Shown here: piece after piece, positions 22,816-33,828 of the stretch
Numbering within the stretch: position 1 is the first letter of the stretch
How the letters are laid out: each line of letters starts with the position of its first letter
NCBI GenBank assembly: GCA_963921935.1
Contig: OY998180.1
Span: 63,566,551 to 63,630,550, forward strand
Length of the DNA: 64,000 nt
Source of the DNA: Galeruca laticollis
Lineage: Eukaryota > Arthropoda > Insecta > Coleoptera > Chrysomelidae
Direction: 5' to 3'
Notes under the pieces: generated by a model
What the model saw: the letters and a program-made list of their open reading frames with translations, nothing else
Databases searched by the model: none
What the model was told of the DNA's origin: nothing
Program-made: the position numbers and the translations under genes

Positions 22816-23353
22816 ATATGAAAACAAAATAAGATCATAAGTATTATTTGCGGTTAATGCCAAAACCATTAGGTGTCAACCATTTTAAATAACAGATTTC
22901 TTCTGACTTCTGGAAATTAAAAATCAGCCATCTTGCTAACAGCAATTACTATATCTCGTACTTAATGATTATGAATAATATAAAAATTCATCCCATAGCA
23001 GAATGATATCAAAAACGATCAAAGACCGAAAGACAAACCATAATAATTGTACTTCTACAGTTCACGTTACAAAGATGCCTTTGAAAATCTGTTTTTTTAT
23101 AGGTTAACGTCCATCTGAGAAACGGACGCCTCCGCTATTATCTGTGGAGAACTTACGATTTTATCGATCATTGATCCATCTTGATCAAAATTCCAATGAT
23201 GCCAACTTGATATTTGAAAACTTGAAGTTTCATAAAAAAATTCAAGTAAGACCTTATCTTATCATCAGTAAAAAACAATGAAAGCTAGGTTATGCAGACT
23301 ATAGAGAAAATATTCTTTCTTATCTTGCTAACAGCAAGAGTTTTCATACCATC

Positions 23354-23635
23354 TTCTTCTTACAATGCCATATCCGTAATCGGACGTAGGCGACCTCTCA
23401 CTTCTACCTGTGTTGTGCTCTCCAGTTACCACAGATAGAAGGGACCTACAGTTTAACGACGGATCCGAACGTCTATGTTGAGAGGCTGTACTAGGCAGAA
23501 TACTGTCGGTGGTTTGCCATTGCCTTCCGACAGGTGGCTCTCCGAATTTTAATTATGATTTTAACTAGGCCCGGGTTTGATCCCGGGGCCTCCCGGTTAG
23601 CAGACAGAGCACCATTCCACTAGCCTACGGAGACC
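23354..23635 (-). mobile_element. tRNA-derived SINE (tRNA-Ser-like head)
   Basis: Read on the minus strand, the 5' end at about 23635 starts ggtctccgtaggctagtgga, an A-box. An anticodon-arm-like ctgctaa (GCT) and a B-box ggatcaaaccc follow. The ~200-base body ends in a tail on the plus strand reading tcttcttctta. It is flanked by accat at 23349-23353 and 23636-23640. The homologous position in the second dispersed-repeat copy (33350-33365) has no insertion, so boundaries and target duplication are directly verified. Confidence 0.9.
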
Positions 23636-24253
23636 ACCATAATTGACATAATTATTCGAACATGGGAAAATAAATTACAACTAGTCTACGAATCAACTAT
23701 TTTGACTACCTGTACTTTGAATTGTGAAAAACGTGCAGCTCCTTCAACAAGTGAGCTTGAAACGGTTGGAATTGAATCATATCGACAGCTGATTTGACAT
23801 CAAGTGGTACCAATAACAGCCAAACTAAATTCTTTTATTTATAAAATTATAACGTAACAGATTAATAAAAATATTGTCCAAGAATAATTTTTATTTTCGA
23901 AATCCTATTATTCCAAAAATTTATCAAGAAACGAAGTTAACCCATTTAGACAACCAATCATAGTAGAATCCGTTATATACTAGTAGTGGACAAAATTATC
24001 AGAATTGTTCTACTGTCATTAAATACATACAAAAACTAATATTATTGTATTTTTATACTAGATAGATAGTTGATAGATAGATAGTTTAATGTGCATAAGA
24101 TAAATCTTTTCACAAGGGTTCGGTACAAAATTTCAAGAGGGGAATTAAGATAATTCGAAATAAATTATGACATAGAACTAATTTGTAAATAAATAAAAAA
24201 GTTGAGATAAAAACCAAAATATAAAATATGTGTGTACCTCATGATGAAGCCAA

Positions 24254-24961
24254 TCATTCACCATGTACAAATGCTCGCAGGTTTAATATACTGATAATGC
24301 TATGAGCTAATTCAGTGAGTTCAAAGAATCCGTTTCGTGTATTATTAATATTAAGATAGTGTACCAGATCATCAATATTATGAACATTCTGAAAAAAACT
24401 ATTTTTTCTTAGAGGGCTGTAAATGGGACATTCAAAAAGCATATGATGTAATGACTCCGGGGAATCCATATTACAGACAGTGCAATTCTCAGTGCTATTG
24501 ATAATATGAAAACTTCCTTTAAAAGACAAATTTAAAAATGTTTTACTACAGGTTCTTAGTTGCGCTATTATTCTGGTTATACAAATGTGTGCGGGTTTTT
24601 GCAAATAACTGCCATTTTCACAAACTAGTAAATGTGAGTATAGTAAAGAGTAACTAGAGGCAACCTCTCTGTTTAAGTCACTATCAAGCAGTCGTTCTCG
24701 AAATTTGTCTAGAATAAGTCTATCTAAACTGCGTACATTTGTGCTTAAATAATCTTCACACTCTTTAAGTTGTGTCACCCAATTATACTTTGAATTATTA
24801 TCAGATGCTAACTGAGCAACTCGATTGAAACAAATTTTTGAAAGTCTTGATGAGTTCATTCCTTTGAGTTTGTTTAACCAATGTAAGGCATGTTTGAAAA
24901 CAACCGTTGACCAATAATCAGAACCTGTTTCCAAGCGTACAATGTAATCTGTGGTATTCAT
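24254..24961 (-). pseudogene. LINE ORF2 C-terminal region
   Basis: This 235-codon open piece corresponds to the region downstream of the RT palm in a non-LTR polymerase. It contains a C-terminal zinc knuckle CTVCNMDSPESLHHMLFEC and then PIYSPLR, near residues 160-185. This knuckle motif is common to Jockey/CR1/RTE-type ORF2 proteins. The stop is at 24254. The frame is separated from the upstream RT piece by stops near 24962-25096, so it is not translated as one protein. Confidence 0.8.
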
Positions 24962-25096
24962 TGACAGACTTAGGAGTTTTTTGAAAAAGTTTACCTGTAC
25001 ACGCTCTATAATATCAGTGTAACGCAGACCCCATATACCAATTCCAAAAGAAAGAGAAGATAAAATAATTGAATTATATAGATTAATCCTCGATTC

Positions 25097-25441
25097 TCAA
25101 GTATTCGTTTTTGACCGACCCATTATATCTATTACTGCTCCAATGGCACGATTAGCTTTAATTTTAGAATTCTTAGCCATGGTGGAAAACAAGGCTGTGG
25201 AGGAGAAATCAACACCCAAGTAAGTAAATTGCTTTACTGTTTCCAAACAATATCCACTATAATGAAATTTTTTATTGTAATTATGTACATGACCCCTTTT
25301 TGCGAATATCATTACTTTTGTTTTATCGGTATTGACTACAAGTTGGTTATCAAAGCAATAAGACTCGAGTACCTTCAGTTTTCGCTCCATATCAATTGGA
25401 GAGTCGCCAATGATAACTATATCATCTGTGTATTGAAGCAT
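25097..25441 (-). pseudogene. LINE RT palm/thumb fragment
   Basis: This 114-codon piece begins at the RT catalytic motif, which reads QYTDDIVIIG (usual form YADD). It continues through the NTDKTKVMIF and VKQFTYLGVDF motifs of a LINE reverse transcriptase. The N-terminal RT and the endonuclease are absent because the element is truncated at 25468. Confidence 0.85.
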
Positions 25442-25487
25442 TAATACGTCCTTGTTGCCGTCTATAGTATATTATTGTATTTTTATA

Positions 25488-25939
25488 ATGCTTCACCACC
25501 CCTCTCCGAAAGAATAAATAGGGTAACGTTTTGATCTATTTATGAAAATGAACAAAAAACTTTTAAGAAACCATGAAAAACTACAAACTGTATACTAACA
25601 TCCAAAATATAATCAGAAGCTTCTGATAACTAATAGATGAATTACCAATCACTGATTGTTGAATATTTGTTTTGAAATACTAGTTGCTGAGTTTAGGATA
25701 GGTAATTACGCGTACCAAGCGCAAATATTATAGGATCATCATTGAGGAGTCAAAGCCAGGATTTTACAAAATCGGGTAGAGTATTAAATCTACAAGTCCA
25801 TATTGTTCCAAGCCAGTATGAAATATTGAAATTGAAACAAAAATATTCAATATTAAAGCTATCCAAATGAATGAAATGTATACTCATTTCATATGTCCTT
25901 TGCTAATGGCCGTTAATTTGACAAGTCATATTTTCAAGT
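25488..25939. other. Intergenic, nothing recognised
   Basis: It may be the continuation of the dispersed repeat beyond the LINE, but the second copy ends at the equivalent point so this cannot be tested here. Confidence 0.35.
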
Positions 25940-26275
25940 ACAATCACAAATGGTACAAGTAGTCTTATTACTACAAGTAGTACAATTACCAATAGTATTA
26001 TAAAGAGTACAACGAGTACAATAAGTACAAGTAGTATTACAATGAGTACTGTTAGTACAATGTGTACAACAAGTACACCGAGTAGAATTAGTACAGGTAA
26101 TATTACAATGAGAACAAGTAGCATAATTAGTACAAGTATCAAAAAGTAGCACGAGAACAATTAGTATACATATGTTCAAGTAGTACAATAAGCACAATTA
26201 GTACAGTTATTACAACAAGTATGTACCAGTAGTACAATTAGCACAATTAGTACAGTTAGCACAATGAGCATCTAG
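25940..26275. repeat. Degenerate 9-bp repeat (agtacaaNN)n
   Basis: About 35 imperfect copies of a nonamer built on agtaca(a/g) plus two to three variable bases. Because nine is a multiple of three, several frames stay open, producing two long low-complexity minus-strand frames (Leu/Val/Ile-rich and Cys/Thr/Asn-rich) that are artefacts. Confidence 0.85.
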
Positions 26276-26329
26276 AATCATTGCATGAAAGGGATATATG
26301 AATTTATAAACAGGGAAAACAAATTTCAT

Positions 26330-26640
26330 GGGGAACAATCTGGAGAAACAATTCTCGGGGAATTAAACATTGGAATGAATTTCCAATAAAAAATTTTTGA
26401 AAATCACTTTTCAAAAACAAACATTTTCGAAAATCCAAATTCCTGAAAAGCACTTATTAGAATATTGATCTTTTCGAAAATCAACTTTTTCGGAAATTAA
26501 CCTTCTCGAAAATAACTTTTCTGTCATAACTTTACGAACAAAATTTGTCGAACACATGTATTCAAATATAAACTTGCAAAGCTTAGATAATAGAGAAGAC
26601 ATCGATGATTCTTTCAAAACTACAGAAAACATACAATGTT
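26330..26640. repeat. Low-complexity ttttcgaaaat-rich tract
   Basis: Irregular recurrence of ttttcgaaaatc(a/c)a and related palindromic ttcgaa phrases. No coding content. Confidence 0.5.
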
Positions 26641-26689
26641 CAGCAGCTAACCTAACATACTAAACCACTCTACCTCAAAAACAACACAT

Positions 26690-27718
26690 GTCGAAAGATA
26701 ATTACCCATACGATATATCCGAATTAGATATGAAGTATGGTTCTAAATCTTTCACATACCACACTCCAGCATCGAAGCCATATTTAAAATCGAAAGCGTA
26801 GACCTATCGAGAAATTCATTTCCGGACTCTACATAGAATATACTTTGGTGCTAGCTTGGCAGAGAATGTCACAGGAGCATCTAATGAAACTTTATTTCTC
26901 TTCCACACTTTATCCCCGTCCTATAAGGAAATATCTCCCTTACGGAGATTATACTGCTTTGCGTGACAGTGATACGAAGCCTGTAACATTTCTCTCACAA
27001 TATCAAAATTTTTGGAAAAACCACTCAGTTCAGTTGCATATGACTCTCGATCACCAAAAGCGATTTGTATATCCTTGTTCGTAGCAGCTTTACCATAATA
27101 ATTTCCAGATACGGGTACGTGTGTGACCTGTTACTTCATGACGGGCTGTATTAATTGCTTGGCTAATTTTTGGCAACTTTTAATCCCATGTTTTGTGTTC
27201 ACCTACATAACATCTGTTTGCTATACCTATCGTCTTATTAATGCGTTCTACGAAAGTGCATTGCGGCGAATAACGTGGTGTAAACCATATTTCCTGAATT
27301 TCATATTTTTCTGTAAATTTCCTAAAAACTAAACCAGCAAATTGAGTAGTACCATTATCACACAAAATTAATTATGGTACATCAAATATAGCAAATACAT
27401 CATTTTCCATATGTTCAACTACAGTCTCTGCAGTAGCTTTTCTAAGAGGGAACAGAAGCGTATACTTAGTAAGCCAATCAGCGACTACCAAAAGATGATT
27501 ATTCTTCGATGATCGAGGAAATGGCCTCATTAGATCGACAGAAATAATCTGCAATGTTACGAGGCAAGTAAGACACCTTTCGAGCTCCACAAACTTCACA
27601 TCTTTCAACATATTTTAAAATATCTTCTCTCATCTTGGACCAATAATACTGTAGGAGAAGGTGTAGGGTAGGATCTCTGGTTTTATGAACGTAATGTGTT
27701 GTCAAATTATCACCTCGC
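26690..27718 (-). pseudogene. Gypsy integrase, broken
   Basis: The pieces follow integrase order: a zinc-binding end (YYWSKMREDILKYVERCEVC at about 27640), then the catalytic core beginning ISVDLMRPFPRS (first Asp, 27550). Next come the second Asp in CDNGTTQFAG (about 27360) and the catalytic Glu region FVERINKTIG (about 27245). A C-terminal part (SQAINTARHEVTGHT near 27150) and an end with LAPKYIL follow across further frame changes. At least four frame breaks are seen. Confidence 0.8.
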
Positions 27719-27719
27719 T

Positions 27720-28465
27720 ACATCTGGTAGCGACTAGAAGTATCTAGTCAGAACTCTTAAAATAAGTTAATTAATGTGTAATGAAAGCTTCGAAGGACCA
27801 GTGACTAATCTCACGAAACTGTGGAGTAAGATACAAATAATGAAAGAACCTTTTCTTCAGAAATACTTTAATTTAATTGAACACGTGGAGTAGGCGGGAA
27901 TTGCAACTATAAACTACCGTTACAAACACATGTAATCTGAAACGTTCACATACAGTGGTTCTTGGACAACAATGTAAATATTTATACACAATATATATTC
28001 AGCTAAACAATTACGAATAGGTAAATTAAATTCAAACTTATGGTAGAACAAATAAAACCGGCAACCCTGCAATTAATGGGGCTGATGTTGATATTAAAGT
28101 TTATTCACCACGTGGATGTAGAAATATCTCCCCAGGAATTCTAACTTCGGGGATGGTTGAATTTTTATACAATATATAATGTACTCACAGTTTAAATAGC
28201 ACTGAATTTAGGATGGTTACTTTTCACTAAATTGTTAGTTTGCAAAATACCCATTTTATCGGGTGCAAATTTGAAAGAACTGTAAACTAAACTTTTTTGT
28301 CTGTTCAGGTCGGTAATTGATGAGGAATGAGGATGAGATGAGAGCGAACTCCTCTTAAATAAGGCATAGTAGGCTTACGAGAATGAACGAAGATCGACGA
28401 TTGGGCAGGGTTGATATTCGAACTATTGTAGGAATTTTGTGAATTTCTACAAATTCTGTTCTTGT
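27720..28465. mobile_element. ~740-bp insertion inside the Gypsy pol, LTR-like
   Basis: It interrupts the expected continuity between the RNase H tail (ending LLVPESQRR near 28490) and the integrase zinc region. It has no open frame of note. It contains TATA-like (ttaaataagg, 28354) and AATAAA-type sequences and repeats atacaatatata near its middle. Length and composition suit a solo LTR, but ends and target duplication were not resolved. Tandem rearrangement of the element's own LTR is an alternative. Confidence 0.4.
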
Positions 28466-29045
28466 ACTCGAGCGAGTCTCCGTTGAGACTCGGGAACCAA
28501 CAATTTCCAGTCACTTAAATTGGTGTTTATTGGCAGTTTATTTGGAACAAACTTGTATATAACTTCATCCTCTAATTTCCACTGAGGATATTTATGAGGA
28601 TCTTCCGTTATCTGTTGTTTTAACTTCAAGTACCAATGGTCGTTGTCACTAGCCTTTTTTTCAATAGAAGAGATTTGTTCATCTAAAGGTGGTATTCTGG
28701 ATAGATCATCTGGAATTATGTTTTCGGAACCCTTAAGATGTATTAAATTGAATTTTTGTTGCTGTAGACGAATTGAGCACCTAGCTACGCGTTCTGTGGG
28801 ATTCTTCAAATTATTTAGCCAAAAAAAGGAATAATGATTGGTAACTACTGTAAATTTGACTCCTTCGACGTAAGGTCTAAATTTTCAAATCAAAATATCA
28901 CTGATAAAATTCTCTCTCTGTCACAAAATTATTACGCTTAATTCCGGATGAAGATGTGCTAGCGTAAGCTATTACTTTGTTTTCTCCATCAATAGACTGT
29001 ATGATGACTCCACCAATACCAGTTTTAGAACTATTACATTCTGTA
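28447..29045 (-). pseudogene. Gypsy RNase H and tether region
   Basis: The RNase H begins SKTGIGGVIIQSIDGENKVI (about 29035). A broken middle follows, then an open 120-codon piece (28809-28447) with the conserved FNLIHLKGSENIIPDDLSRI block that ends RNase H in Ty3/Gypsy pols. The piece continues toward integrase until the insertion point. Stops lie between about 28860 and 28810. Confidence 0.8.
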
Positions 29046-29091
29046 ATAAAAGGTTGAGAAAAGTCTGGTTGAGAAAGTATATGTACGGAAA

Positions 29092-29877
29092 CTAAAGCTT
29101 CTTTAATTTCATTGAATGATACTTCGACCTCCGGTGTTCAACTAATAGGTTGTTTCTTTTTTTGGTTTGAAGTAAGCCATTTGAAAATGATAATAAATTA
29201 CTAAAGTTCTTTATAAACCAACTGCAAAGTCCAATGAAACGAAATTCCAAAGACAAAAGTCCAATGAAACGTTTAACTTTTGTAGAATTGGTTGGCCTTG
29301 GGTAATTGAACATGCTAGAGATTTTCTCTAGATCTGTGTGTGAACCATCCGAGCTAATAATATACCCTAGGAATTTAAGAGATGTTTTCAAAATTTCTCT
29401 AATTTCGTTAAACAGTTGTAGATGTTCTTCAAAAGTAGAACTAGTAGCGACTATATCATCAAGATAAGTAAATATCTTAGGTTCATACTTTGGACCACAC
29501 AATGCATCTACTAATCTCTGTTGTGTTTGAACAGCAATACACAATCCAGAAGCAATCACAGTAAATTTAAAAAGTCCACGAACAGAAGCACATAATGCAG
29601 TCTTTTCTTTGGACCTATCATCCAGTGGTATCTGCCTGAATGCTTTGCGTAGATCTATACTACTTATAAACTTAGCATCTCGTAACATATCTAATATTCG
29701 AGTAATCCTTGGTAGAGGATATGAGTCGTGTTTCGTCACATCATCAAGAGACCTTCAATCGAAACAAAATCTATATTCACCAGAATTCTTCTTTACCAAA
29801 AATACTGGACTACACCATGGGCTTTTAGATTCACGTTTTATCATTGCATCAAGTTCATACTAGTAATTTAAAATTTT
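29092..29877 (-). pseudogene. Gypsy reverse transcriptase, internally deleted
   Basis: The frame begins near 29870 with KRESKSPWCSPVFLVKKNSG, a stop follows, then an open 215-codon stretch. RT motifs are SSIDLRKAFRQIPL, ASGLCIAVQTQQRLVD and the catalytic FTYLDDIV (near 29470). After EIREILKT the text jumps directly to SLKFLGYIIS, missing the usual ~15 residues with the KCEF motif. The final ~60 residues contain a local duplication (RFIGL twice). Confidence 0.85.
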
Positions 29878-30283
29878 TAACATGTACGGCGACTTAGGAT
29901 ACTGTTTCATCTTAAACAGCTTTTCATTTCTTGTATCGATATGCATAACAATTTTCTGTGTTAGTTATAAATGTTCTTTGCTACTGATCTTATAAAATTA
30001 TTTAATGACTTCATTGGCGTATGAACGTTGACATGCAAATTAAATCTGTTGACGCACGATCCACTCAATTCACAGCGAGCAAATTTACTTATCCCTTCCT
30101 CTGGATATGCCACATATTATTCTTGAATTGAACCATATTCTCAAATTGTCCAACAAAATATATTCCTGTAATGAAGGAATGCTGAAGAGAGAGTACAATT
30201 AATCTCCTAACTAACTGACATGTGTTACCAATACATATAGGTAAAAGAGTAATACCAGAAACCCTTTGTTCACTGCCATCATG

Positions 30284-30496
30284 CTATAGAAACGTTTTAA
30301 AATCTGAAGGGGAAACATCTAATTTCAGCGATTCAATTAATGAATCAAACAAAGCTACAATATCTATACCAAACAATTTAAATGAAATATAAGGTCTATT
30401 ATCAAAGTCTTTACTTATGAAAATGGTTAACATTACTACAAGGAAACGGATTGGCCATATTGTTCGAAACAGCAGAAGTACGCTGGCTTTTAGCAC
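30284..30496 (-). pseudogene. Gypsy protease, active-site motif degraded
   Basis: The phrase DNRPYISFKLFGIDIVALFD is the flap-strand start of a retropepsin. The catalytic D-S/T-G triad reads DS followed by a broken frame. Only about 70 codons stay open. Confidence 0.6.
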
Positions 30497-30819
30497 TTCA
30501 CCTCGTCCCAGTTTTTTGAACAGTTACATGCATCAGTCTTAAAACCATCTTTACCACACTTGAAGCAAAACAATTTTCTTCTCAACAAACATGAAGAAAA
30601 TTTATTATTTGGACTTACAATTCCAACATGGAATAGTTCGATAAACTGAGCTAGTTTGATCAGGACTAGTAGATGGTTTATTAAATTGGCTAGATGAACT
30701 TTTCTTGTTAAACTTTCTATAATAATTAGAACGGTTGAACTGAGGGAAACTATTGGATGAAACTGATTCCTGAGATTATGAAATTTGATTAGGGTTCTTT
30801 GAACTATATAATCCAACAT
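30490..30819 (-). pseudogene. Gypsy nucleocapsid (zinc-binding) region
   Basis: An open 109-codon piece ends with FCFKCGKDGFKTDACNCSKN, the cysteine-rich knuckle found at the gag C-terminus in a set of insect Gypsy elements (C-x2-C...C-x-C rather than a classic CCHC). The upstream part is shifted relative to gag. Confidence 0.65.
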
Positions 30820-31766
30820 CTTCTAATTTTTTAATTGTATCTTGAAAATCAGACATTGACTTAAAATGGCTAAGAGCAATTGGACTATGATATTCAGGAC
30901 ACAATTTTGTTTTATATACTTAAGTTGTGTGATTTCAGGTATAATTCTAGTTAAGCGATTGGAAAGGTTGGTAAGATCAGCTAAGGAGATTGTAACTTTT
31001 TCTCTATTCTTTTGCTTCCTACGTCGGATCTCTTCCTAGATTTGATCATCAATATCCGGAGGCAAGCAATCCGTTTTCAATTCTAGTACTAACTCATCCC
31101 AAATATTAACTCGCCCTTGTATACTTCTAAACGAAATAAACGCATCATCCGTAAATAGTTCTAGTTCAGAACTTAAAAGGTTTTGGTTATTTACTCCACT
31201 GGATTTAGCTAAGTCAGAGACTTTTTTCAAGAAATGAGAACAATCCTGCAGACTCACTGGAAAATTTTATACCCCAATCTGATATAAGCTCATTGCATGA
31301 ACTGCACATAGTAATTACTGTGGCTACCGTTATAGGTTGATTTACCGTATTGCTAAGATGGGTGTGTGACTCTACTACATCATTTTCAACTGAAAGTGAT
31401 TTTTCATAAAGTTCAGATTCTATCACAAGACAAGTTGCATAGGTTTCAATTAGACTAAAATTATCATTCAACTCCTGGACTATAGGTATACGTCTAATAC
31501 GTCCCATAATAGGAATTAATCGAGATTATAATTAATTAAGAAGGAACTATCTAAAGCGTTTCCATCGAAATTAACTAAAAGTCATTGAACGGAGTCAATA
31601 GTCGCTTCTATAGCAGCTTGTTCATTACCAAAGTTAAAATTATAACCGGACAAACCAATTTTCAGACCAGGTCTACCTCGTTCTTTATCTAAGAGTCTAG
31701 CAAGTATTATTCCGTTTCTTGTTTTGATTTTTCCGCTAAATAACCGAACGAATCTTAAGTTCATAA
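30820..31766 (-). pseudogene. Gypsy gag capsid region, broken
   Basis: Three open pieces (31764-31582, 31507-31214, 31257-31036) make up a gag. The last reads SLQDCSHFLKKVSDLAKSSG, then LFTDDAFISFRSIQGRVNIW and a DCLPPDIDDQI end, the capsid core arrangement of Ty3/Gypsy gags. The preceding pieces are less conserved. Confidence 0.7.
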
Positions 31767-31770
31767 CCTA

Positions 31771-32024
31771 GCCAATCTCTGAGTAGCTGATTAGGTGATA
31801 ATATGAACAATAACAAACTATTCGCAAAACGTGAGATATGAAAAATGTAAGTATTTAACTAAGACAAGTTCAACGAATACCCAACAGTATTACTACGGCA
31901 CAATGTAACTACTAGTTATTTCTGTACTTAAAATCAGTTTTGTAACATGAACGATTAATTTACAAACCTAAAAAATTCAAGAAATTAGGGCCCCAACACG
32001 TTGGTCGCTACTTTTTGTAGCTTC
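31771..32024. other. Gypsy 5' leader / flank
   Basis: No gene. On the minus strand, agtagcgaccaacgtgttgg leads into gccctaatttcttg, which looks like a leader or primer-site area. No primer-binding site could be assigned. Confidence 0.3.
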
Positions 32025-32230
32025 ATTTCTTCTGGTTGTTGATAAAAATTTTTGAGGCTACAAAGCTGAAGGCAGCTTTTCGTCAGAGACTACTAAGGTC
32101 GTGAGTATAGTTTAATTTACTTGAAAAGTGGTCCTGGGTTAATTTTTATAGGCGCCACTTGATTATAATGACTTTCAAGAAAAACTTATTGATTTACCAA
32201 GAAGATTAATAACGAGTAAATTAGCTAATA
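32025..32230 (+). repeat. Dispersed repeat, copy shared with 13463-13650
   Basis: Same phrases in the same order as 13463-13650 (ttcttctggttgttgataaa, cgtcagagac, gaaaagtggtcctgg, taatttttataggcgccact), about 80-85% alike by eye. Confidence 0.75.
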
Positions 32231-32264
32231 AAAACTTTTCAAATAACCTAGTTATTAGCAACTT

Positions 32265-33828
32265 TGCTTTATGTTTGTGAATTAAATAATACACTCAAAT
32301 CCAATGAATTAGATTAATAGTTCCAATAGATTGATAGGTTTGACTTGATGATAACTATAAATAGTATTGTATATGTAAAATAATATCTTCAAAAGTATAA
32401 AATTGATAAGTGAAACTTGATTAAGTTTAAAAATGATTGCTACAATATTAAATGTTACCTATGGATTGCATTTATAATAATCACAGGCAAAGAAAAATAA
32501 CTTGTAGTTGTTATGCCAATTACAGTTTTACAAAACTGTAATAATGAAATAAATAATAAAATGTCATTACCTATATCAATAGTTTATCACATCGAATATA
32601 GTCATAGTGAAATATAATTTCAAAAGTTGAATTATCAAAATATAGCAATTACTATGTCATTGAAAATATTGAGAATTTCTCAAGTCAAAAGTTACAATAA
32701 TATCTTGATAAAGATGTAATTAATATGCCATTGAAAATATTAAGAATTTTCAAGCCAAAATTTGTAATATCTTTATAAAATGTAACGATTGACATGGATG
32801 CATACAGAATAAAAGAATAAGTATTACTTGCGGTTAATGTCCAAATCATGAGATGTCAACGATTTTAAATGAAACATTTCTTCTGACTTCTGAAAACTAA
32901 AAATCAGCCATCTTGCTAACAGCAATTATTATATCTCATACTTTATGACCATCTATAATAAAAAAATCCATCCCATAGCAGAATACGTTCAAAAACGATC
33001 AAAGATCGGAAGACAAACCATAATTATTGTCCTTCTATACTTCACATTACAAAAACGCCTTTAGAAATGATTTTTTTCTTTAGGTTAACATCCATCAGAG
33101 AATCGAACGCCTCCGCTACTATCTGTGGAGAACTTAGGATTTTATCGATCATTAATCCAAATTGATAAAAATTCCAATGCTGCAAACTTCACATTGGTAA
33201 ACTTAAAGTTTCATAGAAAAAATCTAGTAAGAATTTATCTTATTATCCGTAAAAACTCATCCGTGTGAAAAACTCTAAAAAGCAATGAAAGCTGGGACAT
33301 GGAGAATACATAGAAAATATTCTTTCTTACCTTGCCACCAGCAAAAATTTTCACACCATAATTAACATAATTATTCCAACATGAGGAAATATAAGGCAAC
33401 TAATCTACGAATCAACAAATTTTTACTACCAGGCCTTTGACTTGTGGAAAATGTGCAGCTACTTCAACATTTCTCGTACAAGCAAGCTTGAAACGGTCAG
33501 AAATGAAAAACATCGACTGCTGATTTGATATCAAAAGCTACCAATAACAGCCAATCAAAATTCCCAACATAAAATGTTGAAATATTCTCTGATTTGTAAA
33601 ACTACAACATAACAAATTATTAATAATATTTTCCAAGACTAATTTTCAGTATCGAAATGTCATTATTACAAAAATTTATCAAGGAACAAAGTTAATCCAT
33701 TTTGATAACCAGCCATACTAGACTGATGTACAAACAGTTGCATATTAGTGGTGGACAAAATTGACAGAATTGTTCTACCGAGAATTAAAACATACAATAA
33801 ATGATGTTATTGTATTTTTATATAACTA
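32265..33828. repeat. ~1.6-kb non-coding dispersed repeat, copy 2
   Basis: Second copy of the family at 22265-24057. It lacks the SINE and one minisatellite unit and contains a short extra segment (about 32555-32590). Its right end abuts the inverted repeat of the mariner-type element. Confidence 0.85.

Larger units (their letters stand above)
22265..24057. repeat. ~1.6-kb non-coding dispersed repeat, copy 1
   Basis: It aligns end to end, in the same orientation, with 32265-33828, starting at gctttatgtttgtgaatt and ending at attattgtatttttata. It carries no open frame of interest. It contains an internal 69-70-bp minisatellite and a SINE insertion, and a LINE is inserted at its right end. 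Similarity is substantial but with many substitutions, so both copies are old. The family is unidentified: a non-autonomous DNA element, a Helitron fragment or long LTRs are all possible. Confidence 0.85.
24058..25468 (-). mobile_element. 5'-truncated LINE with 19-bp target duplication
   Basis: It is flanked by identical 19-mers atattattgtatttttata at 24039-24057 and 25469-25487. The minus-strand 3' end is a (CTAT)n-type microsatellite tail (24058-24090). Coding content is the end of a reverse transcriptase and a C-terminal cysteine-rich domain. The element lacks everything upstream of the RT catalytic core, as in aborted target-primed reverse transcription. Confidence 0.9.
26690..31770 (-). 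mobile_element. Ty3/Gypsy retrotransposon, decayed, env-less
   Basis: On the minus strand the order gag (31766-30820), zinc-binding nucleocapsid (30600-30490), protease (30496-30284), RT (29877-29092), RNase H (29045-28447) and integrase (27718-26690) is recognisable. Multiple stops and frameshifts, an internal RT deletion and a ~740-bp insertion between RNase H and integrase inactivate it. Flanking LTRs were not identified at either end. On the minus strand, leader-like sequence with gttggggccc lies near 31990. Confidence 0.85.

Noticed and set aside
23575..23640. A functional tRNA gene
   Set aside because: A- and B-boxes are present, but the sequence is the head of a 282-bp SINE with target duplication, and it does not fold into a complete cloverleaf by inspection.
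25903..26197. Two long hydrophobic or Cys/Thr-rich open frames on the minus strand
   Set aside because: They are produced by a 9-base repeat read in two frames; no start context, no conserved motif.
22265..33828. The two 1.6-kb repeats as LTRs of the Gypsy element between them
   Set aside because: They are not adjacent to gag or integrase, the gaps (about 0.5 and 1.2 kb) hold unrelated sequence, and they show no LTR ends; kept only as a possibility in the finding.
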